Below are positions 9,260 to 18,849 of a stretch of 64,000 nt of DNA, one piece after another (position 1 is the first letter of the stretch; every line of letters begins with the position of its first letter). The notes under the pieces are model-generated. The model saw nothing but the letters and a program-made list of their open reading frames with translations. It was not told the DNA's origin and ran no database searches. A program made the position numbers and the translations under genes. The DNA is from an uncultured Proteiniphilum sp. Lineage in GTDB: Bacteria; Bacteroidota; Bacteroidia; Bacteroidales; Dysgonomonadaceae. The stretch spans positions 30,126-94,125 of the forward strand of contig CAKMJT010000009.1 of the NCBI GenBank assembly GCA_927407015.1. The letters are read 5' to 3'.

Positions 9260-12200
9260 TTGTCATTGAAAACAAAAATAAAAATATTGGTTCTGATTCA
9301 TTTTACACTTTGCTTTAGTGTGAATTCGCTCATGTCACAACCCGAAGCTTACTTCAAGCATTATGGATTTGAGGATGGCCTTCCGCAGCATACCATTACA
9401 GATATTCTTCAGGATGAAAAAGGTTTTATGTGGTTTAGCACGTGGGACGGATTGAGTAAATTCGACGGTTACACATTCACGACCTATCATCTGCCATCGG
9501 GAAATATCACAGCATCAAAAAGTAGCAGAATAGATAATCTGTATGAGGACAAATATAACAATATTTGGGCTCTTTCCTACGATAATCAGGCTTTTCGATT
9601 TAATGTGGAGACAGCCTCTTTTTTAGGGACAAACGCAATAGAAGCGTGTAAAGGTAGTACATTTGCTGCCAATCAGATTGTTCCTCTGGAGAGCGGTAAG
9701 GTATGGCTTTTATCGGAGAAAGATGGATGTATCGTAATTATTGACTCTCTTTTCAACGCAGAAATATACAATACCGGAAATCAAAATTTAACGGATAATT
9801 ATGTCCATGCTATTCACGAAGACAGAGAACGGAATTCCTGGATACTGACCAACCGGGGATTGACCATGGTTCCGGCAGACGGGTCCGAACCTGTTTTTTA
9901 CTTTCATCCTTTATCCACGGGCAGGTTTAAAGAGAATGCTCCTTTTTTTAGTGCGATGGAGTTGGGCGATGAAGTATGGTTCGGCTCCAACAAGGGGATT
10001 ATCTGGAAGTATGATCTGAACGAGGGAGCCTTTGCGCAACTCTCCACAGGTATTACCTCGGATGTCATATCAATGCGTGAAATCTCTTCCGAAAAAATAC
10101 TTATCCTTTCCAATCATGGCGGATTTGTTATTTACAATACCCACGACGGCAGGATGGAGTACTATAACAGCGCCAGTATTCCAGAAATTAAGTCGGACAG
10201 ATTTATTACAAGTTACATTGACCGCTCAAAGAATATATGGCTGGAGACCGATCAACTGGGAGTGTCAAAATTTAATCCTTATACCGGTCAATATATTCAT
10301 TTTACACCCTTTATAGAAAGTACTGAGTCAAATGTTTTTCTTCCCAATTTCTTTATTTTTGAAGATAAGGAAGATCGACTGTGGATACACCCCAGAGGTG
10401 GAGGCTTTTCCCTCTTCGATAAAACGAATAACCGGCTTATTCCCTTTTACAATGACCCTACTTCGTCCTCATGGATGTTTTCCAACATGATGCACTCGGC
10501 CTATTCCGACAAACAGGGCAATTTATGGATGTGTACCCGATCGCACGGTTTAGAGAAGGTGATATTTTATGATAATTCCAAGTTTATGACGATTCAACCC
10601 TCTAACGATATTCACTCGACTATTAGTAATGAGGTGCGACCTGTTTTCGAGGATTCATTCCACAATATCTGGGCAGCGACGAAAGATGGGCGAATTCGTG
10701 TATTTAACGGAGAAATGAAGGAGAGAGGTATCCTGAATAATCGCGGAGAGATAGGAAGTGGAACCCCATTGGAGGGTATCGCATACTGTATCACCGAAGA
10801 CTCCGGAAAGAATATCTGGATAGGTACGAAAGGCGAAGGTGTTTATAAACTTACCAGGAGAGAGGACGGGAGCGGTTTTCATATATCCCATTATAAAAAT
10901 GATCCGTACGACAAATATTCGTTAAGTGACAATAATGTATATACTATTTTCGAAGACAAAAACAAAAATATCTGGATCGGTACGTTCGGAGGCGGATTAA
11001 ATCTGATTATCCATGCAGATACAGAGGGTAAAATAGTAAACTATCTCAACGATTTGACCAGTTATCCTTTCAATCATGCCGATAGGGTCAGGATTATTAC
11101 CAGCGATAAACAGGGGCAAATCTGTGTGGGTACAACACTCGGATTTATGATGTTTGATGCTGATTTCGAATCGCCTCAGGAAATAGATTTTAAGATTTAC
11201 ACCCGGAATGCCGTCGATGAACATTCTATCGGAGCAAACGATATCATCGATATTTGTACCACACAATCGGGTGAAACCTATATCGGCACATTTGGAGGAG
11301 GTATCAGTAAGATAAAGGAAACAGATCAAAGCGGTTTCCCGGTTAGATTTGAAAATTTCAACACTTCTCATGGATTACCTTCAAACATTATACTGTCGAT
11401 TCAGGAAGATGGCAAAGGAAATCTTTGGATTTCCAGTGAAGGGAGCTTAACCAAATTCAACCGGCAAGAACAAACCTTTGAAAATTTCAGCGAAATAAAA
11501 CGGCTGATGAAGCGGCATAATTTTTCCGAAAACTCGAGTTGTTGTTTGGGTGACGGAAGAATGTTGTTCGGATATTCACACGGGATGTTTATGTTTGATC
11601 CGGAAAATGTAAAAAATAATACCTTTAATCCCTATCTTGCTCTGGTGCAGTTCCGGTTGTTCAGCCGTCCTCTCCCCATCTCCACTGAAGGTCCGTTGCA
11701 TAAGAGCATTGATTTGATTGAGCGCCTGCAGCTGAAGCACAACCAGAATTTTATCAGCATTGAGTTTGCGGCTCTGGATTATACCGATCCGGAAAATATT
11801 CTGTATGCCTATAAACTGGACGGATTTGATAAGGAGTGGATCTATTCCGGTAATCAGCGCATCGCCAACTATACAAATCTATCCCCGGGGAAGTATCTTT
11901 TTCGGGTGAAATCGACCAACAGCGACGGAGTATGGGCCAACAATGAGCGGACGCTTGCCATTGAGGTGCTCCCCCCCTTCTGGGCAACTGCATGGGCATA
12001 TCTTATCTACATATTGCTGACTGTGCTGGTGTTGTTTATTACATTCAGAATCCTTCACACTTTTTACAGGATGCGCAACAAAATCGTTTTGGAAAAGCAG
12101 GAATCGGAGATCAAAACCCGTTTCTTTACCAACATATCGCATGAGATTCGCACGCCGCTGACGATGATCGTCTCTCCGATTGAGAATCTGATACAAAGTA

Positions 12201-13720
12201 AATCAACTCCCGAGGCGGTGAAAAAACAGCTCTTTCTTGTTTCCAAGAATACGAAACGGCTGTTGAATATGGTGAATCAAATCCTCGATTTTCAAAAGAT
12301 GGAACAATCATCCCTAACCGTCAGTAAGATTGCCATAGGACCTTTTGTGGAAAATCTGTTTGAGATTTACGTTAATAATGCGAAGCTTAAAAAAATAGAC
12401 TATCGTTTTGAAAACAGGGTGGGTGAACAGTTGCTATGGGTAGATGCCGAAGCGGTGGAAAAAATTGTGGTAAATCTTCTTTCCAACGCATTCAAGTATA
12501 CGCCTCCCGGAAAGTCGATCCATGTATCTGTGTTCTACGATAACGGTGAGGTAGCCCTGCAGGTCAGGGATACCGGTATTGGCATCAATAAGGAAAGAAT
12601 GGGCCGGCTGTTCCGACGGTTTGAGTCTTTCAATGAGGATGCAAGCAAACCGAGTACCGGCATAGGATTATCCATCGTGAAAGAGATGGCCGACAAGCAT
12701 CGGGCCAGAATAACTGTTGAAAGTGAAGAGAACAGAGGTAGTCGATTTACGGTTTTTTTCAAAAAAGGGACTTCACACTTCGGTGCCGATGTGACCATTG
12801 ATGATTCTTTCAGGCCCGTGGCCGAGAACGAACCCCAGAAAGGAATGCCGGATGAGCAACTCGCCGTCTTACCCTGTGAGCAGATCAATGATCACCCCTG
12901 TGTATTGGTGGTGGAGGATGATGACGATCTGAGACAATTTATCCGGTCGATTCTCGAAAGTGAATACGAGGTGCATGAAGCATCGAATGGAAAAGAGGGG
13001 TTTGAAAAAGCAATGGAGCTGATTCCCGACTTCATTGTCAGTGACATCATGATGCCGGAAGTAGACGGAATAGAATTGCTTGAAAGTGTTCGCAAAAATA
13101 TCCACACAAGCCATATCCTCTTTTTACTGCTTACAGCCAAAACGACCCTCGACAGCAAGCTCGAGGGGTTTGAGCACGGGGCTGATGAGTACATTTCCAA
13201 GCCTTTCAGCGTCTCCTTTTTCAAGGCCAGGGTGAAGAATCTGTTGCAGAGAAGGAGTGAATTGCAGCAGTATTACAGGAACAGGAACAACACAAAGTCA
13301 AACATAGGGTCAGCAGAAAATAACGGTACACATACGCCTGTGAGCGATAAAGAGATGGAGTTCATCGGATCGGTCAATTCCTTTATTGAGCAACATCTGG
13401 GAAACAATGATTTTGTCATTGAAGATCTGGCGGTAGAGATGGGAATGAGCCGCACTGTGTTTTTTAAAAAGATGAAGGGTCTCACGGGACTTGCTCCCAT
13501 TGAATATGTACGGGATATTTTGATGCAGCACGCGGCTGAACTGCTTGAAAAAAGCGATTATTCCATCAAGGAGATCTCTTACAGGGTGGGAATGAACGAT
13601 GCCAAGTATTTCGCCAAATGTTTCAAGAAGAAATTCAACATGACTCCCAGTGAATATAAAAAGTATGCGATTCACCTTTCATCAATCACTCATGGAACAG
13701 AAATCATGGATTTGGACTAA
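9260..13720 (+). CDS. Hybrid two-component system sensor/response regulator (HTCS)
   Basis: A single 1486-residue polypeptide joining a periplasmic sensor to a cytoplasmic regulator. A signal/anchor helix is followed by two Reg_prop-type beta-propellers (repeats such as DILQDEKGFMWFSTWDGLSKFDG, DKNKNIWIGTFGGGL), a Y_Y_Y domain (about 845-915), a transmembrane helix (about 917-940), HisKA with NISHEIRTPL (phospho-His 961), HATPase with NLLSNAFKYT, DTGIGI and GIGLSIV, a receiver domain with DDDD and phospho-Asp about 1262 (SDIMMPEVDG, KPFS), and an AraC-type HTH at the C-terminus. It should bind a pectin oligosaccharide and activate the divergent susC operon and perhaps the uronate operon downstream. 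No ATG gives the signal peptide; TTG at 9260 or 9266 must be used, since the first in-frame ATG (MSQPEAYF) lies after it. Confidence 0.95.
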   Translation: MSLKTKIKILVLIHFTLCFSVNSLMSQPEAYFKHYGFEDGLPQHTITDILQDEKGFMWFSTWDGLSKFDGYTFTTYHLPSGNITASKSSRIDNLYEDKYNNIWALSYDNQAFRFNVETASFLGTNAIEACKGSTFAANQIVPLESGKVWLLSEKDGCIVIIDSLFNAEIYNTGNQNLTDNYVHAIHEDRERNSWILTNRGLTMVPADGSEPVFYFHPLSTGRFKENAPFFSAMELGDEVWFGSNKGIIWKYDLNEGAFAQLSTGITSDVISMREISSEKILILSNHGGFVIYNTHDGRMEYYNSASIPEIKSDRFITSYIDRSKNIWLETDQLGVSKFNPYTGQYIHFTPFIESTESNVFLPNFFIFEDKEDRLWIHPRGGGFSLFDKTNNRLIPFYNDPTSSSWMFSNMMHSAYSDKQGNLWMCTRSHGLEKVIFYDNSKFMTIQPSNDIHSTISNEVRPVFEDSFHNIWAATKDGRIRVFNGEMKERGILNNRGEIGSGTPLEGIAYCITEDSGKNIWIGTKGEGVYKLTRREDGSGFHISHYKNDPYDKYSLSDNNVYTIFEDKNKNIWIGTFGGGLNLIIHADTEGKIVNYLNDLTSYPFNHADRVRIITSDKQGQICVGTTLGFMMFDADFESPQEIDFKIYTRNAVDEHSIGANDIIDICTTQSGETYIGTFGGGISKIKETDQSGFPVRFENFNTSHGLPSNIILSIQEDGKGNLWISSEGSLTKFNRQEQTFENFSEIKRLMKRHNFSENSSCCLGDGRMLFGYSHGMFMFDPENVKNNTFNPYLALVQFRLFSRPLPISTEGPLHKSIDLIERLQLKHNQNFISIEFAALDYTDPENILYAYKLDGFDKEWIYSGNQRIANYTNLSPGKYLFRVKSTNSDGVWANNERTLAIEVLPPFWATAWAYLIYILLTVLVLFITFRILHTFYRMRNKIVLEKQESEIKTRFFTNISHEIRTPLTMIVSPIENLIQSKSTPEAVKKQLFLVSKNTKRLLNMVNQILDFQKMEQSSLTVSKIAIGPFVENLFEIYVNNAKLKKIDYRFENRVGEQLLWVDAEAVEKIVVNLLSNAFKYTPPGKSIHVSVFYDNGEVALQVRDTGIGINKERMGRLFRRFESFNEDASKPSTGIGLSIVKEMADKHRARITVESEENRGSRFTVFFKKGTSHFGADVTIDDSFRPVAENEPQKGMPDEQLAVLPCEQINDHPCVLVVEDDDDLRQFIRSILESEYEVHEASNGKEGFEKAMELIPDFIVSDIMMPEVDGIELLESVRKNIHTSHILFLLLTAKTTLDSKLEGFEHGADEYISKPFSVSFFKARVKNLLQRRSELQQYYRNRNNTKSNIGSAENNGTHTPVSDKEMEFIGSVNSFIEQHLGNNDFVIEDLAVEMGMSRTVFFKKMKGLTGLAPIEYVRDILMQHAAELLEKSDYSIKEISYRVGMNDAKYFAKCFKKKFNMTPSEYKKYAIHLSSITHGTEIMDLD

Positions 13721-13747
13721 TGGGTCAAATGGGTTAAATGGGTTAAA
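13721..13747 (+). repeat. Three tandem 9-bp units after the HTCS stop
   Basis: The unit TGGGTYAAA is repeated three times without gaps directly after the stop codon. No function is evident; it looks like simple slippage expansion. Confidence 0.6.
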
Positions 13748-13785
13748 ATAATAATCAGCTGACGGCTCAAATCAAAATAAATTTA

Positions 13786-13793
13786 TAACTTTG
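13786..13793 (+). promoter_or_regulatory. Candidate -7 box of the uronate operon
   Basis: TAACTTTG fits the Bacteroidetes TAnnTTTG box and would start transcription near 13800, about 80 nt before the uxaC ATG at 13882. No TTTG is found 19-21 bp upstream, as would be expected if an activator such as the HTCS is needed. Confidence 0.35.
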
Positions 13794-13881
13794 GGGATTA
13801 CAAGAATACGTCCCACAAAAGATGTGCTCGAGAACAACGAGGATAAAAAGTGATGAATATACATTATTAAAATACGTTTCT

Positions 13882-15288
13882 ATGAAAAGTTTTATACATG
13901 AAGACTTTTTGCTACAAACCGACTCAGCGAGAGAGCTGTATCATGAGCATGCGAAAAAGCAACCTATTATCGACTATCATTGTCATTTAAACCCTGCGGC
14001 AATTGCCGGTGATCATGTATTTGACAACCTGGGCCAGTTATGGCTCGAGGGTGATCATTACAAATGGCGTGCGATGCGCACCAACGGGGTGGAGGAGAAA
14101 TACTGTACCGGGAAGGAGACCTCAGACTGGGAGAAATTTGAGAAATGGGCGGAAACGGTTCCTTACGCCATGCGAAACCCGTTATATCACTGGACTCACC
14201 TGGAACTGAAATCTGCTTTCGGGGTGGAAAAACTGCTGAATCCTGAAACAGCGAGGGAGATTTACGACGTCTGTACAGAGAAATTGCGCACACCCGAATA
14301 CTCCGCCCGGGGACTGATGCAGCATTTTAATGTCAAGGTGGTTTGTACGACCGATGATCCGGCTGATAACCTGGAACATCACCTCTCGTTAAAGAAGGAG
14401 GGATTCAGAATAAAAATACTCCCCACGTGGCGTCCCGATAAAGCGATGGCTGTCGAAAATCCGGCAGCGTATCGTGCTTATGTAGAAAAATTATCTGAAG
14501 TATCCGGTGTGACGATCACCAAATTCAGTGATTTGATGGAAGCACTACGCAACCGTCATGACTTTTTTGCTTCCGTTGGTTGCAGGCTCTCCGACCATGG
14601 CATAGAAGAGTTTTACGCCGAGAGATATACCTTGATTGAGATTGAACAAATATTTGAGAAGGTTTACAGTGGCAGGGAATTGACACATGAACAGGTACTG
14701 AAATTCAAGTCGGCCATGATGTACGAGGGTGCCTTGATGGATTGGGAAAAAGGGTGGACGCAGCAATTTCATTATGGTGCCATCCGTAATAACAATACAA
14801 GATTGTTCAATCAGCTGGGTCCCGATACCGGTTTTGACTCAATAGGTGACTTCAATGTTGCAAAAGCATTGAGTCGTTTTCTCGACCAGCTGGATAAGGA
14901 CAACAGACTGGCGAAAACAATTATCTACAACCTCAATCCCAGAGACAATGATATGATTGCCACCATGATCGGCAATTTCCAGGATGGATCGGTGCCGGGA
15001 AAGATTCAGTTCGGATCCGGATGGTGGTTCCTCGACCAGAAGACAGGGATGGAAGCACAGATGAACTCACTGTCGAATCTCGGCCTGCTGAGCCGTTTCG
15101 TGGGTATGATTACCGACTCACGCAGTTTTGTTTCTTACCCAAGGCATGAGTATTTTCGCCGCATTCTGTGCAACCTCATCGGGAACGATGTGGAGAATGG
15201 ACTGCTTCCTGCTTCCGAGATGACGTTTCTTGGGGAAATGGTGGAGAACATATCCTATCACAACGCAAATCAATTCTTTCAATTTTAA
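13882..15288 (+). CDS. uxaC: Uronate isomerase
   Basis: Cytoplasmic metal-dependent isomerase converting D-galacturonate to D-tagaturonate (and D-glucuronate to D-fructuronate). The ATG at 13882 gives 468 residues (MKSFIHEDFLLQ), the normal family length; the frame stays open 20 codons upstream but that would add an atypical tail. Family motifs: the amidohydrolase-type HxH in DYHCHLNP, CTTDDP, FGSGWWFLDQ, and MITDSRSFVSYPRHEYFRR near the C-terminus. No signal peptide. It opens a six-gene co-oriented operon (uxaC, uxaE, SDR oxidoreductase, kinase, gnd, larA homologue) behind the pectin regulator, placing it as the first intracellular step after galacturonate uptake. Confidence 0.96.
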   Translation: MKSFIHEDFLLQTDSARELYHEHAKKQPIIDYHCHLNPAAIAGDHVFDNLGQLWLEGDHYKWRAMRTNGVEEKYCTGKETSDWEKFEKWAETVPYAMRNPLYHWTHLELKSAFGVEKLLNPETAREIYDVCTEKLRTPEYSARGLMQHFNVKVVCTTDDPADNLEHHLSLKKEGFRIKILPTWRPDKAMAVENPAAYRAYVEKLSEVSGVTITKFSDLMEALRNRHDFFASVGCRLSDHGIEEFYAERYTLIEIEQIFEKVYSGRELTHEQVLKFKSAMMYEGALMDWEKGWTQQFHYGAIRNNNTRLFNQLGPDTGFDSIGDFNVAKALSRFLDQLDKDNRLAKTIIYNLNPRDNDMIATMIGNFQDGSVPGKIQFGSGWWFLDQKTGMEAQMNSLSNLGLLSRFVGMITDSRSFVSYPRHEYFRRILCNLIGNDVENGLLPASEMTFLGEMVENISYHNANQFFQF

Positions 15289-15373
15289 AACAGGTACAGG
15301 AAACGGAGTATGATGGATGGCACCGACACCGGTGGTTATCGCGTCTTCCGGGTACCAAATAAATAATCATCAA

Positions 15374-16621
15374 ATGAAACTAGGAAAATACAGTATTGGA
15401 GTGGGTGATCGTTTCACTCATCAGGGAAAAGCTCAGCTGAGAGCCATCATGAAAGCAAATGAAAAAGGATTGTATATCAGTCCGGTATGGAATAAATCCA
15501 ACAGAGAGCATATCTATGTCGGTACAGAGCCGGCTGATACACGCAAAGAGGCGGATGAAGCCGTTCAGGCGTTGAATTACGAAGGACCGTATTTTGTGGA
15601 TGCTGACCATATCAATTTGAATACAGTTGCCAAGTATGTAGCTGTTTCAGATTTCTTTACCCTCGATGTGGCTTCATTTATCGGCAAAGAAAGCAGTGAT
15701 GAAGCGGTGGAAGCCTTTGTCGCCTCTTGCGGGAAATATCTGGGAGAATTGCAGATCCCCGGCATAGACCAGCCACTGTATATTACCGAAGCGTTGTTGC
15801 AGGGTATTGCCGGTAAGTTTCTGGCAGCCACTCAACATGCCTCGGAGATTTATGCATACCTGAAAAAGGAAAAAGGTGAGGGTCATTTTATCACGGAGGT
15901 TTCCATGGACGAGGTGGAATCACCGCAGACACCCGTTGAGTTGCTTTTTATTCTGAAGATGCTTGCTGATAAGGCTGTTCCTGTACAGACGATCGCACCC
16001 AAGTTTACCGGTCGTTTCAATAAAGGAGTCGATTATGTAGGTGACCTAGATCAGTTCGCCAGAGAATTTGAAGAGGATGTGCTGGTGCTTGATTTTGCCG
16101 TGAAGGAATTCGGCCTGCCGGAAGAGCTGAAACTGAGCATTCACTCGGGAAGCGATAAGTTTTCCATCTATCCCCTCATGGCGGATGTGATACTGAGGTA
16201 CGACAAGGGACTCCATTTGAAAACTGCCGGTACCACATGGCTGGAAGAGGTGATTGGATTGGCTGTGGCGGGTGGTGATAGCCTTGATCTGGCCAGGAAG
16301 ATTTATGAGGAGTCCTATAACCGGCAGGAAGAACTCTGTGCTCCTTATGCCGATGTAATTGATATCGACGGGTCCAAACTGCCTTCCGTTGAAGAAGTGA
16401 ACGGCTGGACCAGTGAAAGGTTCGCCAATACACTCCGTCATATTCCGGGGCACGCAGATTACAACTCCAATTTCCGCCAGTTGATCCATGTGGCATACAA
16501 AGTGGCTGCCGAAATGGGAAGCGAGTATACCGACCTGCTGGTGAAGTATGCCGATGTCATTGGTGCATGTGTGGAGGAGAATATTTACGAAAGACATATA
16601 AGGAGATTATTCACGATCTGA
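15374..16621 (+). CDS. uxaE: Tagaturonate epimerase (tagaturonate to fructuronate)
   Basis: A 415-residue protein from the ATG at 15374 (the open frame begins at 15317, but MKLGKYSIGVGDRF is the usual family start). It matches the UxaE/tagaturonate epimerase family known from Thermotoga and Bacteroidetes, which carries out C3 epimerisation of D-tagaturonate to D-fructuronate. Recognisable stretches are SIGVGDRFTHQGKAQLRA, YFVDADHINLNTV (probable metal-binding DxDH), TIAPKFTGRFNKGVDYVGD and IHSGSDKFSIYP. Cytoplasmic, no signal. It replaces the UxaB/UxaA branch of the enterobacterial pathway, so galacturonate carbon enters the fructuronate branch. Sits 85 bp after uxaC. Confidence 0.9.
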   Translation: MKLGKYSIGVGDRFTHQGKAQLRAIMKANEKGLYISPVWNKSNREHIYVGTEPADTRKEADEAVQALNYEGPYFVDADHINLNTVAKYVAVSDFFTLDVASFIGKESSDEAVEAFVASCGKYLGELQIPGIDQPLYITEALLQGIAGKFLAATQHASEIYAYLKKEKGEGHFITEVSMDEVESPQTPVELLFILKMLADKAVPVQTIAPKFTGRFNKGVDYVGDLDQFAREFEEDVLVLDFAVKEFGLPEELKLSIHSGSDKFSIYPLMADVILRYDKGLHLKTAGTTWLEEVIGLAVAGGDSLDLARKIYEESYNRQEELCAPYADVIDIDGSKLPSVEEVNGWTSERFANTLRHIPGHADYNSNFRQLIHVAYKVAAEMGSEYTDLLVKYADVIGACVEENIYERHIRRLFTI

Positions 16622-16751
16622 TGCCGGAGATCAGGCATCACTCCTTTTATGGATGCGATGTTATCACAAAAAGCTGTTTCGACACCCGATTTTTATCGCT
16701 TTTGGAAGAGCTCTTTACGCGAAATATCCGTCGGAAGTAAAATGATCGCCC

Positions 16752-16759
16752 TATTTTTG
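16752..16759 (+). promoter_or_regulatory. Possible internal -7 box before the SDR gene
   Basis: TATTTTTG lies 28 bp before the next start codon in the 166-bp gap, the largest gap of the operon. No matching -33 TTTG is present at the right distance, so this is weak. The same gap holds a short ATGCC/GGCAT stem straight after the uxaE stop. Confidence 0.3.
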
Positions 16760-16787
16760 TCTATTACAAACCATAAGAAATTATACT

Positions 16788-17600
16788 ATGTACGAATTAT
16801 TTGATATCCAAAACAAAGTGATTGTCATTACGGGTGGTACCGGTGTCCTGGGTACATCCATGGTTGAATACCTCGCTGCTCACGGGGCAAAAGTGGCTGT
16901 TCTGGCCAGAAATGAGGAAAAGGGAAACCAGCTCACGGAGAAAGTGAAGGCCAACGGTGGAGATGCCATGTTCCTCAGGACAGATGTGTCGGACGAGGCC
17001 TTGCTGAAGCAGAATGCCCTGGATATTGTGGCAAAATACGGCCGTATTGATGTGCTGATCAATGGTGCCGGAGGGAATATGCCCGGGGCTACCATCGGGC
17101 CGGACAGCAATATCTTCGACCTGAAGATGGATGATTTCCGCAAGGTGGTCGATTTGAATCTGATGGGAACCGTGATCCCCTCCGTGGTTTTTGCGGAGTA
17201 CATGGTGAAGGAGAATAAAGGGAATATCGTGAATATCTCCTCTGCATCCGCATTGAGGCCGCTGACCCGTGTTGCGGGGTATGGTGCGGCGAAAGCAGCC
17301 GTCACCAATTTCACCAGGTACCTGGCGGGGGAGCTGGCGACCAAGTTCGGCGAGGACTTTCGTGTGAACGCCTTGTGTCCGGGCTTCTTCATCACCGAGC
17401 AAAACAGGGCACTACTCACTAATCCCGATGGTTCCTATTCCGATAGAGGACACACCATTATCGCCCATACTCCTTTCCGTCGTTTTGGTAATCCTGAAGA
17501 CCTCCTGGGAACACTGCACTATCTGGTCAGCGATGCCTCCCGGTTTGTGACTGGTACGGTTGCCATAGTAGACGGCGGTTTCGATGCCTTTAGCATTTGA
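16788..17600 (+). CDS. uxuB: SDR-family D-mannonate oxidoreductase (fructuronate reductase)
   Basis: A 270-residue classical short-chain dehydrogenase that probably reduces D-fructuronate to D-mannonate with NAD(P)H. Visible motifs: the Rossmann TGGTGVLG near residue 15, NGAGGNMPG (NAG motif), the catalytic Ser in VNISSASALRP, and Tyr/Lys in GYGAAKAAVTNF. The C-terminus VTGTVAIVDGGFDAFSI is typical of the Bacillus YjmF/UxuB-like SDR subgroup. Position between uxaE and a sugar kinase fits the third step of the pathway. Other SDR specificities (for example KduD) cannot be excluded by sequence alone, but context favours mannonate. Confidence 0.85.
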   Translation: MYELFDIQNKVIVITGGTGVLGTSMVEYLAAHGAKVAVLARNEEKGNQLTEKVKANGGDAMFLRTDVSDEALLKQNALDIVAKYGRIDVLINGAGGNMPGATIGPDSNIFDLKMDDFRKVVDLNLMGTVIPSVVFAEYMVKENKGNIVNISSASALRPLTRVAGYGAAKAAVTNFTRYLAGELATKFGEDFRVNALCPGFFITEQNRALLTNPDGSYSDRGHTIIAHTPFRRFGNPEDLLGTLHYLVSDASRFVTGTVAIVDGGFDAFSI

Positions 17601-17663
17601 AACAGCGGTCAGCTTTCAGCTCTCAGTAAACAACAAATACAATTCAAAAATCCTCAATTAAAC

Positions 17664-18743
17664 ATGTCTCTCGAATTAAAACAAAATTGCAAATATGCGT
17701 TGGTTGTACCCACCAGCATGGGGGTGCGGATCACACCGGTGAATGCTCAACCCGTACAAAGCGCTAATTTATTCCAGATGCAGGCAACCAGCGCCGAAAC
17801 GAATGTGGCCAGCATCTCCTCTTACCTGGGCCTTCCGGTAAAGGTGCTGACCACCTTTGTGAAGGACAGCCCGATCGCTGCTTTCATCAAAGCCGATTTA
17901 CGGGCACGGAACATGGATTATGAAGGTCCGGAAGTACCACAGGGTGACCCGTGGGGATACCGGCATCAGTTCAATATTGCCGACAGTGGTTACGGCCTGC
18001 GTGGCCCGCGGGTGCAGAACGACCGTGCGGGCGAGGTGGGAAGGACTCTGAATGTGAAGGATTTTGATCTGGAACGGATCTTCGGCCAGGAAGGCGTGCA
18101 GATTGTGCATCTCTCCGGGTTGATAGCGGCACTGTCGTCCGACACCAGTTACTTCTGTCTGGAGATAGCCCGTTTTGCCAGGAAGCATGGCACCCTGATC
18201 TCTTTCGACCTGAACTACAGGGCCACTTTCTGGAAGGGCAGAGAGAAAGAACTGAGTGACGCGTTCCGGGAAATCGCTTCCCTTTCCGACATCCTTATCG
18301 GCAACGAGGAGGATTTCCAGTTGTGTCTTGGTATTGAAGGGCCCAAAGCGGGGGGTGAGAATATCGGAGATACCATGGATGCCTTCAAGGGGATGATCCT
18401 GAACGCGAAAAAAGCATTTCCGCATGCATCCGTTTTCGCCAACACATTGCGGGAAGTGATCAGCGCCAATGAACATCTATGGGGTGCCATTGTTTATGAA
18501 AACGGGAACTGGCATGAGGCACCCCTGCGCAGAATCAACGTGATAGACCGTATTGGCGGTGGTGACGGATTTGTAGGCGGATTGCTCTACAGTATCCTGA
18601 AGGGAATGGATCCGGTGAAATGGATTCAGTTTGCCTGGGCGAGCGGTGCTTTGGCTACCACCTTCCTTACCGACTATGCCCAGCCTGCCGATGAAGAGGT
18701 GATCTGGAGCATCTGGAAGGGTAATGCACGCGTAAAAAGATGA
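17664..18743 (+). CDS. PfkB/ribokinase-family sugar-acid kinase (KDG kinase or gluconokinase)
   Basis: A 359-residue cytoplasmic ribokinase-fold enzyme. The C-terminal catalytic signature DRIGGGDGFVGGLL replaces the common DTxGAGD but keeps the general-base Asp. Inner motifs are VHLSGLIAALS and ISFDLNYRATFWKG, shared with 2-keto-3-deoxygluconate kinases. The N-terminus lacks the usual GE-start, and residues about 95-130 (NIADSGYGLRGPRVQ... AGEV) look unlike standard KdgK. Annotated relatives are usually called KDG kinase. Here, however, the neighbours are 6-phosphogluconate dehydrogenase and a LarA-type epimerase and no KDPG aldolase is in view, so phosphorylation of D-gluconate to 6-phosphogluconate fits the operon better. 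Family firm, substrate inferred. Confidence 0.85.
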   Translation: MSLELKQNCKYALVVPTSMGVRITPVNAQPVQSANLFQMQATSAETNVASISSYLGLPVKVLTTFVKDSPIAAFIKADLRARNMDYEGPEVPQGDPWGYRHQFNIADSGYGLRGPRVQNDRAGEVGRTLNVKDFDLERIFGQEGVQIVHLSGLIAALSSDTSYFCLEIARFARKHGTLISFDLNYRATFWKGREKELSDAFREIASLSDILIGNEEDFQLCLGIEGPKAGGENIGDTMDAFKGMILNAKKAFPHASVFANTLREVISANEHLWGAIVYENGNWHEAPLRRINVIDRIGGGDGFVGGLLYSILKGMDPVKWIQFAWASGALATTFLTDYAQPADEEVIWSIWKGNARVKR

Positions 18744-18849
18744 TTGAACGATGTGATAATCTGGCGAACAGCAAAATATCAGGGTATTGTGTTTCGTTGT
18801 GAAAGATAAAATCTTAATTCCAGGTAAAAAAAAATTGATATAAAAAAAA

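Noticed and set aside
17601..17640. Near-repeat TCAGCTTTCAGCTCTCAG after uxuB
   Set aside because: Too short and simple to call a regulatory site or repeat element.
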